From Cervus elaphus (lineage: Eukaryota > Chordata > Mammalia > Artiodactyla > Cervidae), in NCBI RefSeq assembly GCF_910594005.1, contig NC_057831.1, positions 41,126,001-41,190,000 on the forward strand: DNA of 64,000 nucleotides. The letters run 5' to 3'. This document shows positions 1-11,239 of this stretch, piece by piece (positions within the stretch are counted from its first letter, which is position 1; each line of letters begins with the position of its first letter). The translations under genes were made by a program, and so were the position numbers. The notes under the pieces are model-generated. The model ran no database searches, was not told the DNA's origin, and saw only the letters and a list, made by a program, of their open reading frames with translations.

Positions 1-211
1 TTGTCTTAGCCTGCCACTCATTGATTTTACTGACTTTTTCCTCATTCAAATGTTTTTTCTCCTCGTTCAAATTTTTATATTAACCAGGCTTGAGATAGGT
101 ATGATTTGATGATGATTGAAAGGTATTTCAAGATAAAATGTCAGCAAGTCTTATCTGAAAATGCCAGATCCAGTAAGTTATAGTATCTGATACTGAAATC
201 AGAAATTGACT

Positions 212-540
212 GTTTTTTTTGGCCCTGCTGTGCAGCGTCCTGGATCTTAGTTCCCTGACTAGGGATCAAACCTGTGCCCCCTGCTGTGGAAGTGCAGAGG
301 TATTTTTGGTTGTTTTGTTTTTGGCTGCATCACCCAACTTGTGGAATCTATTCCTGTTGGTCCAGCAGTTAAGATTCTGTGCTTCGGCTGCACAGGGCAC
401 AAGTGCATCCCTTGTTGGGGAACTAAGATCCCACCTTCCACCTTTCAGGCTGCTCCACAGCCTGGCCAAAAAATTAAATAAATAAAATAAAATATAAAAG
501 GAAACAGAGTCTTAAACACTGGACCACCATGGAAGTCCAA
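212..540 (-). mobile_element. Nested CHR-2 tRNA SINE complex
   Basis: CHR-2 is a tRNA-derived SINE of the cetacean-hippo-ruminant clade. An antisense copy starts at about 212 with a T-rich tail and the reverse of the CHR-2 body, stops near 300, and resumes at about 503-540 with the reverse of its 5' head (tcttaaacactggaccacc). A second antisense 3' fragment (about 305-350) and a sense copy (about 351-500, with an AAATAAATAAAAT-like tail) sit in the gap. The family is clear; the internal breakpoints are approximate. Confidence 0.7.
351..500 (+). mobile_element. CHR-2 SINE, sense copy inside an older CHR-2
   Basis: This sense-strand CHR-2 reads from the head (ttggtccagcagttaag) through the central ggggaactaagatccca motif to ggccaaaaaattaaataaat. 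It interrupts the antisense CHR-2 around it. The short similarity gcagag/acagag at the edges may be a worn target-site duplication. Confidence 0.65.
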
Positions 541-799
541 CATACTTTTAATTAGCCTCCAGTTTAGTGAACAAATATTTGATAAATGTCATTTAGTTTG
601 TCCTTTAAGATAAGCCTTCAGTTGGTGCAGATTCCCCTCTACATTATGTCCCTTTGTCCTTCAAGAGATCCTATAAAGCTATAGAGAAAATGTACATATG
701 TGGTGAAATTACCTGATGCCATATGCAAAACAAAAAATAATTAGTAAATAATTTGTTACATACTAAAAAAAAGAACATTCAAAAGGTCAGAAAAATTCT
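541..799. other. Unassigned AT-rich sequence
   Basis: I see no gene, RNA or recognisable repeat here. It is AT-rich with short A runs near 765. Confidence 0.4.
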
Positions 800-1010
800 T
801 TCACTCATTTATCCTGGCAATATTGAGTTCAAAATAATCCTATCTGCTGGGCTTGATGATGAACATATAAAGGGAACAAGTTAGACAAGTTTATCTTCTT
901 GGCAGTAGACAATGAATAAGGAGATAATGACAAGCTCACAAAATTAGCAGTTCAGATACTTATAAATGTTATGAAGACAATAAGATAGATAACAGGATTT
1001 GGTACACATA
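800..1010 (-). mobile_element. L2 LINE fragment (antisense), probable
   Basis: The order of motifs resembles the antisense L2 3' region: an ACTCATTTAT start, then runs of imperfect AGACAATGAATAA and a GATACTTATAAATGTTATGAAGA segment. Divergence is high, so the call is tentative. Confidence 0.45.
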
Positions 1011-1639
1011 GATTTTCAAAGTCCCTTAGAATAAAGGCAATCCAATCTAATTCTTGGCCCTACCAAGCCCTCATATTTCTAAAGTAGCTTCCCAGAGAAG
1101 CAAGGAGAATTTCTACATTTCTTTACATATGCAGGTTGTCTGTAGCAGACAACAGATCCCATGGAGCAAACATTACTTTCTGAAATCCAGTCTCTACCAG
1201 GAAGTTACTCATGCCAATAACATTCCTCACAAGCAGGATTTCCCAGAGGTCATTCATCCCCTTCTGTCTGTTGCTATTGCTTCCCAATGCCTAGCCTCAA
1301 GCCCTGTCTATTTACTTAGAGACACCAGGTATGATATGATCTGTTAGAAAAAGCCTCCTGGCTTCCATGTAAGTCAAGAAGGTACTGGTTAGTTACACTG
1401 GAGAACAGTTTAGCTGAAAGGGAAGAACGGAGGGAATGAAAGGGAAGTGAGTGAATGAAAAATCACTTCCAAGTGGTTGCCACTTCCAAACTACCCATTA
1501 TTACTCACAGTGCAAGAATGCCACTTTATAGATAGCCATCCCTCGGAACATTACTGAGACCCTTTCCCTTAAAAATGCACATTTGCTTTAATGTAGCAAT
1601 TTTTCTTGTCAAAGTCTACCTTAAGGATAGAACAAGAGA
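1011..1639. other. Unassigned unique-looking sequence
   Basis: A 97-codon open frame (1054-1347) occupies part of this stretch. It has no recognisable domain, signal peptide or splice context and I do not call it a gene. Nothing else is identifiable. Confidence 0.4.
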
Positions 1640-2260
1640 TGCAATCAAATAATTATTCAGGGGATGTTCAATTCATTGTTATTTATAGTATTAAAAAATT
1701 GAAAGTAAGAATCTAAATAGGTCAAAATAAGGAACTGGTTAGACAAGTTACTGCATATACTTACATATTTATGTGTGTGAAATCCTCCAGAGCTATTACA
1801 AATGATATTGCAGAATATTTAATGAGAGTAGGTGTGCATAAGAGCAATTTACATATAGCATATGTAGTGCAATCCACATCATATGTGTATTCACAGAAAA
1901 ATTACTTGGCATATGTATCACAAAAGTTAATAGCAGTGCATGCATGGATGTTTAGTTGCTCGGTTTTGTCTGACTCTTTGCGACCCCATGGACTGTAGCC
2001 CACCAGGCTCCTTTGTCCATGGGATTCTCCAGGCAAGACTACTGGAGTGGGTTGACATTTCCTCCTCCAGGGGATTTTCCCCTCAGGGATGGAACCCAGG
2101 TCTCCTACATTGCAGGAGGATTCTTTACTGTCTGAGCCATAAGGGAAGCTTAATAAATTGGGTGATTTTCAAAAATTGAATTATGCTTTCCCAAAGAATT
2201 TTCAAATTTTTCTAAAACCAACATGAGTTAGCTTTTATAATCAGGAAAACATGTTACTTT
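1640..2260 (+). mobile_element. Old L1 (L1M-type) 3' end, split by a Bov-tA
   Basis: 1640-1935 resembles the L1M 3' region (aaataaggaactggttagac, then the weakly conserved 3' UTR). 2152-2260 continues it with the terminal L1M pattern ending gcttttataatcagg. The Bov-tA at 1939-2151 interrupts it, so the L1M was there first. Confidence 0.5.
1939..2151 (-). mobile_element. Bov-tA SINE
   Basis: Bov-tA is a ruminant SINE made of a tRNA-derived head and a BovB-derived tail, mobilised by BovB. This is a nearly complete antisense copy. The BovB-like half (gtctgactctttgcgacccc) comes first and the tRNA half ends at the reversed head ccataagggaagc. The A/B-box promoter is antisense to the window. Confidence 0.93.
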
Positions 2261-3060
2261 GTCAAAGCCTCTCCTTCTGAGTGGTGAACACCTCTTGAAG
2301 AGGCCACAGGTTCATCCTCTGACACTTCCAGGATGGTCGAGTCAAGTCAGAGGTTATGGCTGGGTCTATAGGTGAAAAGGGCACAGACTAAAGGCGGAGC
2401 AAAGAAGGGAGCTTATAGCAAACTTTGGTCTTTGCAGACAAATGATCCAGATGTTGTGTGAGGGTCTCTGTTAAGAAATAACAGGAATGAATCACAGCAG
2501 CCTTGGAAACCAGCCAACGGGGCTTTTATTATATTGTGAGGAAATTCACTGCGCAGCACGTGTCACTCTCTGAGATGGACTGAGGCTTTGTGTGTGTTTT
2601 GCCTTGTTTTGGTTTAAGCTCCACAGTAGGCCTTGAGGTACCAACGAGGGCTGCACGTACTGAGCTCTAGGTTTCCTACCGTGGACACAATACAAGATGT
2701 GGTGCTGTGCATCTAGCCACTAAAACTGCAACGTGTCAATTGGTATCATGGGCGGGTATAGGGGTGGCTCCCCTACAATCTCTTCTGGTTGTTGGAAGGG
2801 ATAGAGATGTGTGAAGTGCTCTTCTCAATCTATATCATACATCACAAACACAAACAAGCAACTAACATCACAACCCTGGGTAAGGAAAAATTTTTGCAAA
2901 TTTGTAAATATTGCACTTAGGTGAGAACTTTAGCTAATATTATACTGTTCTTGAGACTCTGTGATATTATCTGTAAAGTGACTGCCTCACAGATTGGTAC
3001 AATGGTTGAATGTGTCTATTATATAAAACACTAAGCAGACTGACTAGTATATGTCAGTGC
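2261..3060. other. Unassigned sequence
   Basis: This is moderately GC-balanced sequence with no recognisable gene or repeat family. Around 2270-2560 it is somewhat GC-richer than its neighbours. No open frame longer than 60 codons was judged meaningful. Confidence 0.4.
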
Positions 3061-3103
3061 TTGTGGTTAGTTATTATTAGTAGTAGTACTACTACTCTTA
3101 TCC

Positions 3104-3322
3104 GGCTTCCTTGATGGCTCAGTCATAAAAATCCCACTGGCAATAAGGAGACACAGTGATGCGGGTTCGATCCCTGGGTTGGGAAGATCTCCTGGAGGAG
3201 AAAATGGCAATTCACTCCCATATTCTTGCCTGAAAAGTCTCACAGACAGAGGAGCCTGGTAGGCAACAGTCTAAAGGGTGGCCAAGAGTCAGACATGACC
3301 GAGCGACTAAGCACAGCACACA
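3104..3322 (+). mobile_element. Bov-tA SINE
   Basis: A sense copy running from the head ggcttccttgatggctcag, through the B-box-like gggttcgatccctgggtt, to the tail agacatgaccgagcgacta. It is more diverged than the other copies. It is preceded by a short degenerate TTA/AGT tract at 3070-3098. Confidence 0.92.
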
Positions 3323-5534
3323 TCACCGTTATCAACATCAATATCATAGCCTTTACTCTATGCATTGGTCACTTTTCTCAGGGTGAGTTGTAGAACTATA
3401 TTTACTCCCTCAGGGTATTTATTCTCTGAACAAAAATAACTACTTCACAATAGAGACCACTCTTTATAAGACAGTTTTACTAATTTATGGTGACAATCCA
3501 AAGTACAATGATGATTTAAAAATAGAGAGCCCTTAATCATGTCAGGATCTTTCATTTCAGAAAGATAGAATAGCTTTGCATATGGACCAAACAGATAATT
3601 TTACAGAACAAAATCTGTAAAAACAGACACAGAAACAATGAAAGAAATTTATATTTATGTGGAAATGTCTTTAATTACAATTACTAAGCAAAAGGCATTA
3701 TACATTAAAGCTGCAAACAAATCTGTGAAGAGTATAGGTTGGCACCCCATAATGGGGTCTGTCCCAACTCATCACAGAGTGGTCAGAACCTGCAAGTCTC
3801 AGGGTGAGAGTGGGCCATGGAAGTCATCTGCAAGCTTGTAAGAGCTGTGTATGGAATAATTGCAAGAACTAGAAACTCTCCACCTGTAATTATTAGCCTT
3901 AAATATTTTCTGCAATACGAGAAGTAACACACAAGCAAAAACAATGAAACCCCTTACTTATTCTGGTCCTTCAGTAACTGGTTTAATAAACCTGTCCATT
4001 GTTTTGTTATTGTCTGAACATAGAATCTCTGATGATTACAAAATCAAAATAGAACACCGTTCTTTAGAGTGCTTATTGTGTGAATTGCTAGAGGCCTTAT
4101 TGGTTGGAGAATATCAGTGGTCAGTTTATTGGAGAAAATTACATGTGCTAAGCCCCACAGGCAAGAAGTGTTAACTTTTCCTGCAGGATCACTAAATTCA
4201 TTGGGGAGAGCTTTAGCGAACTGTAGCAAACATGGACGAATTGTTACTGAGGCAACCACTTGCTGAAATGGCTTTCCAGACAAGGGAAAAAACAATACTG
4301 GCCCATTTAGTTAGCTTAATTATTTTAATAAACAGTTCAATTTTCATTCACTTTCTTTAATTATGGAAGATTAACAAATGCTGGTGAATAGTTTCCCTCT
4401 ATACCACTTTCCACCAAAACCAGGCTATGGATAGCTAAAGATCAAAGTCATTCCTAAAATAGCTTCCTCATAAGTTGTTCAGTAATTTGAATACTTAATT
4501 TTTGCTTTTTGAATAGACAAATGTTTACTAGCCATAATGCTATACTACAATGACAGATATCCTATGTTTATACAAGTAGAAAAATATAATTTTGGAAAAA
4601 GCCATTTGCAATTGGCTATGGATCTATTCTATTTATAATATTGAATACAAACACACAAATCCCACAGAGAGGAAAATGTCTTTCCAGTTGAATTCTCTAT
4701 CAAACTGAGACATAGAATGCTAATTCTGTACCAGTGTTGATGAGTTCTAATTCTAAAAATATTCCTTTTAATGCATCACCAAATACTTAAGTTTGAGGTT
4801 AGTTGAAACTATTAGAATATTTTTCAAATTTTAGAATAAATGCTTTATTAAAATGCACATTTAAATGAGACACATCTCTGAGACCTGATTCCTTAAGTTG
4901 CTAAGTCCTCAATAACAATAATTAAAGCTTCCATCTCATTACTAATAAAATGACAAATTGAATATTGTTTATGTACTACTAAAATTAAAATTTATTTTTG
5001 AAAAATTCTTGAATGTTACTGAATCAAAAGTCAAACAGATTGATACTTTACTTAAATCTATTTCATCTATTACATTTATTTCCAAAAAAAAGAGAAAATA
5101 GACAAAGTAACAAATTCCTTTCTATCCTGTATGAATAACATTCTAGAGCACTGCTATTTGTGGGGTGAAGATCTGGTCGCAAATCTTACATTTACAGCTT
5201 ACAAGCTATTTGACCTATGACTGCTTTATTTAAATCAGCTTCCTTTCTTTATTAAATGTAGCCATGAATACTACCTTATTAGTTTTCTGGCAGTTACAAT
5301 GAGAAGACAAAGGTCTTTCCCTTGCCTTTTCTAGGGAATGAGGGGTGGACTGGTTTTTCGGAGAGTCATCCTGCTCCCAGGTCTCCACTGACTGCCCTGA
5401 CTACATCACATCTCTTTACTGTACACATCTTATAGAACCAGAAAGAATTATATTTGCTCTTTTTATTCTATGCATTTATTAGTTGGATAAGCAGATAGGT
5501 TTCCCAAATTAAAGAAGCTCCAAATGTGAGTTCT
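3323..5534. other. Unassigned AT-rich sequence
   Basis: This is the longest stretch here without a recognisable repeat. It is AT-rich with only short frames (67-83 codons near 3638-3841, 3944-4174 and 4044-4295), none with a visible domain. A small perfect inverted repeat, accccat-a-atggggt, lies at about 3742-3756. Confidence 0.4.
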
Positions 5535-5667
5535 ATCAATGTAATACTTTCATAGCTTTCATCTTTGCTTTGTTGTATTATTTTTGCTCATTTCTGTATA
5601 TTCCATGGTTTTGCTATAATTTTCACATAGTAGGTGCTTAATAAACACTTGTTGAGTAAGCAAACAT
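5535..5667 (+). mobile_element. L2 or MIR 3' end, short
   Basis: The segment ends in catagtaggtgcttaataaa followed by cacttgttgag, the hallmark shared by L2 and MIR 3' termini. Upstream similarity is weak. Confidence 0.45.
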
Positions 5668-5780
5668 AAAATTCCTATAGAACATGTGTGATAAGGTTTT
5701 GAGTGAGGAATACTCTTTAAAACTAATAACCAGGGTCAGAGGAGAAAAAGTAGAATATGTCAGACTTGGAACCAGAAATT

Positions 5781-6027
5781 CAAGAAGAGTAAGTTCTGCG
5801 TGCTAAGTGGCTTCAGTTGTGTCCAGCTGTTTGTGACCCTATGGATCATAGCTCACCAGACTCCTCTGTCCATAGGATTCTCCAGGCAAGAATACTGGAG
5901 TAGGTTGCCATGCCCTCCTCCAGGGGATCTTTCTGACCTGGGGATCGAACCTGCATTTCTTATATCTCCTGCATTGGCAGGTGGGTTCTTTACCACTAGC
6001 GCCATCTGGGAGGCCCAAGAAGAATAA
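5781..6027 (-). mobile_element. Bov-tA SINE with target-site duplication
   Basis: A full-length antisense copy (about 5793-6015) flanked by the duplication caagaagagtaa (5781-5792) and caagaagaataa (6016-6027), which differ at one base. The TSD fixes both ends and supports retrotransposition. Confidence 0.95.
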
Positions 6028-6069
6028 CTAAGGCCACACAAAGAATAACAGGACATGAAGTAACAACGT

Positions 6070-6556
6070 GGCAGATACTTGCTTCAGGGGGCGACTGTCC
6101 ATGACTCCCACCTGCTGAAGTTCCTGTCTTCATGTAATCCTCTCCCCTGAGCTTAGGCAGGACACATTTTTTGATGCTACCAAAGAATATGGCAAAGGTG
6201 ATGCAATGGATATGATTCCATTACGTAAGACTGCAATGTCTGTGTTGCTAAAGTATGTCTTTCTTTCTCTCACTGGCTTTGAAGAAGCCAGCTGCCTTGA
6301 ATTCTATAGTTACAAGGAACTGAAAGTTGCCAGCAACCATATGAGCAGTGAAACAGATTCTTCCCTCATCAGATCTCCAGATGAGAACCCTTCCTAACCA
6401 ACATCTTGATTCCCACCTTGTAAGAACCTAAGCATAGGACCCCTCAAACTGTGCCCAGATTCCTGACCCACAAAAACTGTGTCATAATAAATGTGCATTG
6501 GTTTAAGTCAGCAAGTTTGTGTTACTTCATTATACAGCATTAGAAAACTAATAAGG
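6070..6556 (+). mobile_element. MaLR/MLT1-like solo LTR, degenerate
   Basis: The segment has the order of elements of an old mammalian apparent LTR: gcaaaggtgatg, a caagctgcc-like block (gaagaagccagctgcc), cctgacccac, the polyadenylation signal aataaatgtg at about 6487, and the terminal pattern gcattagaaaactaataagg. No retroviral gag, pol or env is present. The subfamily is uncertain. Confidence 0.6.
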
Positions 6557-7704
6557 TTAAGATATAGAAGCAAAGAAGAAACAAAAGTTTCAAAGATGTG
6601 TAGGTACAGAAAACAACATTCATGTCAGATTTTTCTTAAGCCATAAAATATTAATGAAGTGATGTCTTCATAAGATCAGCTCCAACTTGTCTCAAAGGGA
6701 CCAGACCTAGGGGCCATACGTAACATTAATACAACACCAACTGTGATCTTCTTGTGAACCACATAACACAATTCTGTTTCAGAGTCACAGCCTTGTACTC
6801 CCTGCCCCAAACCAAAAGTATTAAAATACATGTTTGATCACAAGAGGTGAAAAAAAGATTAGTGCAAATCCTTTATCACTAGTGACGGAAGTTATAACAT
6901 GTGTAACATCACTTTGAGATCTAAAAATAATACATAGCTTGGATGTCATAAGCAAGTAGGAGTATTTTCTCTACTCATATTGTGAATTATTACATAAAAT
7001 CTGCAAAAGGGATACAAGGATAGAGGTTTTTCAAATATCTTGAGGAGTTTTCTTAATGAAGAGGAAGGGTATTTAAATATGGCAGAAAGCTCATACCGAC
7101 ATGGAGGTATCATTTAAAGTAGAAGAATTGATTCTAGCTTAGGGAGTTACATCTCTGCGGGACACGGTGCCTAATTCCACTGCACGTGAGACAGACTGGG
7201 AATTTTGATTCTTCCAGTCTATATGTGGGTCACAGTCACCCTTGCGGTCATCTGTCAACCAGAGAGGCAGACTTGGAGCAACAGCTCAGGAAGACCCTAC
7301 CCTATACACAGGTGGCATGGATTTGTAGCCCTGACTTTCTGGAAGTTCTCAGTTTTCAAACATCCTAGTGTCCTCTCTCCCAAAAAGTCCAGAAGGCAGG
7401 CTGCCTGGCAGCTTTGATCTTAGCTTCCACCATCTTGGTCCAAAGCAGAAGAAATGAATACCCCTTCCTCCAAATACTTCCAAGCTGAAGTGAATTCTGT
7501 TAACTAGAGTTTAGTTTTGGAGCATTTGTCATTTGAGGCATCCTGTAAAATTCTTACAAGAGCTAAATCAAAATGTGTGAAGGCATAATACCTAAAATTA
7601 TAAGAGGTCCATCATCAATTTAGGCCACATAGTTGCCATGAGTTGTCTTCTGTTGATACTATTTTTGCCTTTCTTTCTTCACTCAAGTGGCAGGCAACTT
7701 TGAT
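6557..7704. other. Unassigned sequence
   Basis: No gene or repeat was recognised. 7135-7440 is GC-richer and carries two overlapping 60-70 codon frames without recognisable domains. I cannot tell an old repeat from unique DNA here. Confidence 0.4.
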
Positions 7705-7710
7705 GCACCT

Positions 7711-7929
7711 GTGCATGCTAAGTCACTTCAGTCGTGTCCAACTCTGTGACCCCATGGACTGTAGCCCGCCAGGTTCCTCTGACCATGGGGTCCTCCAGGC
7801 AAGAATACTGGAGGGGGCTGCCATTTCCTACTCCAGGGGATCTTTCCAAACCATGGATCAAACCCATATCTCTTATCTCTCCTGCACTGGTAGGCAGGTT
7901 CTTTACCAGTGCACCACCTAGGAAGTCCA
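7711..7929 (-). mobile_element. Bov-tA SINE
   Basis: An antisense copy running from gtgcatgctaagtcacttca to the reversed head caccacctaggaagtcc. Only a weak five-base match is seen at the flanks, so the TSD has decayed. Confidence 0.93.
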
Positions 7930-8224
7930 ACTGCTTATCAGGTATGGTTAGCCTTTGGGAAACTAGGAGGGATAAGAATATTACATGCCCTTTATTCTCA
8001 TGAAAAAAGAATGCAGAGTTCAGAGGTTGACTTCAAAAGATCCATTGGTTATAAAAAAAATTTTTGTAAATGTTGAAAAAATTAAAAGAAAGGAAAATTA
8101 CTTCTTCAGGGAAAAGGGAATGTAAAACTAGAACTAATTTTTTATAAGCACTAATTGCTTAATTCTGTTATTAAGTGAAACACAGACCCACAATTATTAC
8201 CATTTAAAATGCAATTATGAGAAT

Positions 8225-8400
8225 ATAATAAGTTCCCATTTCTTTTCTATCTTTTATCTAATCTTCTTCACATTATTTATTAATTAGTTCTTGCAGTAAT
8301 CCCAAGAGATAAGGGTAATATTACTAACATCCCAGTAGTACAGACTTCAGTAGCTTACCCCAAATCAGTAAAATTGAGCTTAAAATAGAGACAAAATGAA
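8225..8400 (-). mobile_element. MIR SINE (antisense), partial
   Basis: This follows the antisense MIR core order: a CACATTATTTATTAA start, then caagagataaggg, a ...tattactaacatccca block, and a degenerate GGTCACAC-like block. MIR is a tRNA-derived SINE shared by all mammals. Confidence 0.5.
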
Positions 8401-8469
8401 CAAGGGAGATTAGGTATTTCATTGGATCCAAGAACTGAAGAATTGGAAGATGCCTAATCCAACTTTACA

Positions 8470-8570
8470 TTATATATATAAAGTGAGACTGGGGAGGATG
8501 AATGACTTGCTATAAGGTCTCACAGCTATCACCAACAGGTCCAATTTCTAAACCACCTGCACTCTATTTC
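8470..8570 (-). mobile_element. MIR-like fragment, weak
   Basis: gaatgacttgctataaggtc followed by tcacagct resembles the antisense MIR block 'cttgcccaaggtcacacagct'. The remaining part is too worn to confirm. Confidence 0.33.
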
Positions 8571-8848
8571 CCATTCCTTCACTTAGCCATTCCATACCAA
8601 TTATGCCCTAACTGTGCAGAACTAAGTACTGGGCAAAATGCTTTGATTCTGTGAGCCAGAGCTGTGGTTCTTGCTCATTAGGACTCTTTGGTCTATTAGG
8701 GGGTGCACTAAAGGGTTAAAGATGCTGAAACAGAAGTGAAGGGACCTACAGGCACTAAAGGAGGTTTGGTACAATTCCGGTGTTCTCTAGAAATCAGTTC
8801 CAACATGCATGGAGAGCAAAGGTATGGGCCAAAAGACATTTACAGCAG

Positions 8849-9049
8849 GGCTCAGTGGTAAAGAATCAGCCTGCCATTGCAGGAGACACGGGTTCGATCC
8901 CTGGGTTAGGCAGATCTCCTGGAGAAGGGATATCAACCCACTCTAGTATTCTTGCCTGGTGAATTCCATGGACAGAGGAGCCTGGTGGGTTACAGTCCAT
9001 GGGCTAGCAGAGTCAGACACAACTGAGAGATTGAACTGTATCATGCACA
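8849..9049 (+). mobile_element. Bov-tA SINE, 5' end slightly truncated
   Basis: The sense copy starts inside the head (ggctcagtggtaaagaatca), keeps the B-box-like gggttcgatccctgggtt, and ends acacaactgagagattgaac. About ten bases of the head are absent. Confidence 0.93.
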
Positions 9050-9744
9050 CATAAACTCTAAGGGGGTTCAACACAAATGCCTGCAAGGGCTGAGAATTTC
9101 CAACAAAAGGGTGAGCCCGGCATGGTGTGGGTACACATGTACCACTGTGAGTGGTGAGGGCTGTGATCTCTGGAGGTTGGGTCCCATTTAAAAGTGGCAG
9201 CCATACTCAGACCTGCTTCAATATTCCTTGTGTTAATGTGAGCCCAGTGCTGCTAGATTCACTCTTTTTTTTTCCCCCTCAAAGACATCACAGCATAGAT
9301 TTTGTGAAATTTCCTGAAGCTGCTAACTTGGCTGCTGGCCTCATAGGAGCAGAGCTAGAATAAATTGTTCAGCCAATTAGCAAACATATAACATATGAAG
9401 AATATCTTTAAAATGGTTTGTGCTTTAATTCACTCCTTTCCCCTCGAGATCTTTGTATAAGTCTTGTTAACTTAGTTTTTTTTTTTTTTTTCTGAATACC
9501 TGGTTGTTCACTAGTGATGGTCTACACTGCTCAAAGCTTTGAAAACTGAGGAATTTCCAAATGCTGCATTCTTCTTTAATCCAGCCAAATGCCATGGTTA
9601 TGGTAAATGTGAACTTATGTTCCCTTTTATAGCAGTGCTTGAGTATCTAATATACCTTCTGGGATTAATCTGTCCCTATTACAAGTGTTAAAAGAGCCCG
9701 TCTCTACACGTGGGATGTTCAGCAGTTCTTGATGCCATGTACCA
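9050..9744. other. Unassigned sequence with a T16 run
   Basis: No gene or repeat was recognised. A T16 homopolymer lies at 9476-9491 and a shorter T/C run near 9265-9280. Either could be the tail of an unrecognised antisense retroelement. Confidence 0.4.
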
Positions 9745-9960
9745 TTTTAACAGGTTTAATGCAGGTCAGACACAGTTGCAAGGGCTTTGTATAGAGTATC
9801 TCATTTATCCAAATAAGCACTCTATGGTATGGGTACTATTACTGTTGAAGTTCATCTGCAAAACTGAGGCTCAAACAGGTTAAATAACTTTCAAAGTCAC
9901 ACGTCCATTCCCTAGTTCAGTGTCATTAGAACCTGGATAATAATAATCTTAAAGTCAATG
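9745..9960 (-). mobile_element. MIR SINE (antisense)
   Basis: The antisense MIR order is clear: agggctttgtatagagtatc then tcatttatcc, followed by ggtatgggtactattact, aactgaggctcaaacaggtt and aaataactttcaaagtcaca. Confidence 0.72.
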
Positions 9961-10245
9961 CTTTCACTATTTTATCTCCCTATGATGCCAACACAAGTGG
10001 TCAACTAGTGAAAAACTTAGTAAGTACCCAATACTTTCTCTATACAACTGTGAACAATCTAGAGCACATATTTTCTTTTGAGTCTAGAGTAGAAATGTTT
10101 CGATTTTCTGATACTCTGTATGCAGAGGTTTACACAACAGAAGGAAAGAGGCTGAGTTCTCAGCCTGTTTTCAGCCTCTTTACAGGCACCGTAAATTCCT
10201 TGGGGGTAATTACTAATTATAATGGGTATCCCACCATTATGGTTT

Positions 10246-10299
10246 TATACATATATGTATATATATATATGTATGTATATGTGTGTGTATGTGTGTGTG
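10246..10299. repeat. TA/TG microsatellite
   Basis: Compound ATATGTAT and TGTG dinucleotide tract immediately before the Bov-tA at 10301. It is likely length-polymorphic. Confidence 0.9.
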
Positions 10300-10300
10300 A

Positions 10301-10510
10301 GTTAGTGTGTTAGTCACTCAGTCGTGTCCGACTCTTTGCAACCCCATGGACTGTAGTCCACCAGGCTCCTCTGTCCATGGGATTCTCCAGGAAAGAATAC
10401 TGGAATGGGTTGCCATTCCCTTCTCCAGGAGATCTTCCCAACCCAGGGATAGAACTCAAGTGTCTTGCATTGCAGATGGATTCTTTACCGTCTGAGCCAC
10501 CAGTAAGACC
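10301..10510 (-). mobile_element. Bov-tA SINE
   Basis: Antisense copy running from gtgttagtcactcagtcgtg to the reversed head gagccaccagtaagacc. It sits between two TA-rich microsatellites, and no clear TSD is visible. Confidence 0.94.
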
Positions 10511-10530
10511 AGTATATAAAGTAAGACCCT

Positions 10531-10589
10531 ATAAATAAATAAATATATATATATATATGAGACATTTATACATGTATATATATACACAT
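10531..10589. repeat. ATA/TA microsatellite
   Basis: aaataaataaatatatatat-type tract continuing into tatacatgtatatatatacac. It is AT-rich simple sequence. Confidence 0.88.
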
Positions 10590-10769
10590 AAAGCAGATCT
10601 GCATGGTAAAAAACTAACAGGGAATAAAAGCCCATAGTTTGAAATGGAAGTACAGTTCCTTTCACTCCCAATTAGTGATGGTGTTGAAGATGCATTGGGT
10701 TGGAGCAAAGTCAATGGTTTGTGAGTACTGAGACTTTCCTTCCAACCTTGCAGCCAGCCTAAGTTTCAA

Positions 10770-10935
10770 ATACTTGCTCCATACCGTGTTAACTTTGTGA
10801 ACTTTGGCAAATAATAATCTGTTATAAGCCTTATTTTCTTGGCCTTGTAATGTCAGGTGAAAAGATTGAATGAAATGTTTATCAAGTTCCTAGCAGAGTG
10901 TTTAAAACATAGTAGATAACCATAAATACCACTTT
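10770..10935 (+). mobile_element. MIR SINE (sense)
   Basis: Sense MIR order: actttgtgaactttggcaaa, then gattgaatgaaatgtttatc, and cctagcagagtgtttaaaac followed by atagtagataac. Confidence 0.58.
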
Positions 10936-11019
10936 TCCCTTTATTGTTTGTTTTCTCATATTGTTTCTCTTCCTTGTTTCAGAGACAGGGGCTGGGGACA
11001 CTTCTCTTAGAGTTAACTA

Positions 11020-11135
11020 ACCACATCGTGCCCAAGGATGGATCCAATTGATGAGAATAATGATGAATGTTTCCTAGTATTAGACATTGTGCCAAGTCCT
11101 ATAATGGATTTGCATGATCTTATCTAATAAACTGT
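11020..11135 (-). mobile_element. MIR-like fragment (antisense)
   Basis: agtattagacattgtgccaa then gtcctataatgg and catgatcttatctaataaac match the 'gtgccaggcactgt...ctcatttaat' portion of antisense MIR. Confidence 0.42.
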
Positions 11136-11239
11136 AACATTTGAACATGAACTTGTTTCTGTGCTAAGAAGCCCAAACAGTCATAAAAAACAACAGTAGC
11201 TGGCCACTTAACTTCAGTCAAAGTAACTAGAAGCACCAT

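Noticed and set aside
1054..1347. 97-codon open frame in non-repeat sequence
   Set aside because: No domain, codon pattern, promoter or splice signals supporting a gene. This length is expected by chance in a window this size.
3104..3180. tRNA-like A and B boxes as a tRNA gene
   Set aside because: They belong to the Bov-tA head. No cloverleaf or tRNA 3' end is present. The same applies to all other Bov-tA copies and to 51043-51118.
3742..3756. Perfect palindrome accccat-a-atggggt as a regulatory site
   Set aside because: Such short inverted repeats are expected by chance. Nothing around it suggests a promoter or operator.
6070..6556. LTR as part of a provirus with gag/pol/env
   Set aside because: No internal retroviral region, primer-binding site or second LTR is seen within the window. 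It looks like a solitary, worn LTR.
10690..10715. ttgggttggagcaaag as a mariner terminal repeat
   Set aside because: Only a short resemblance, with no matching inverted repeat downstream and no TA duplication.
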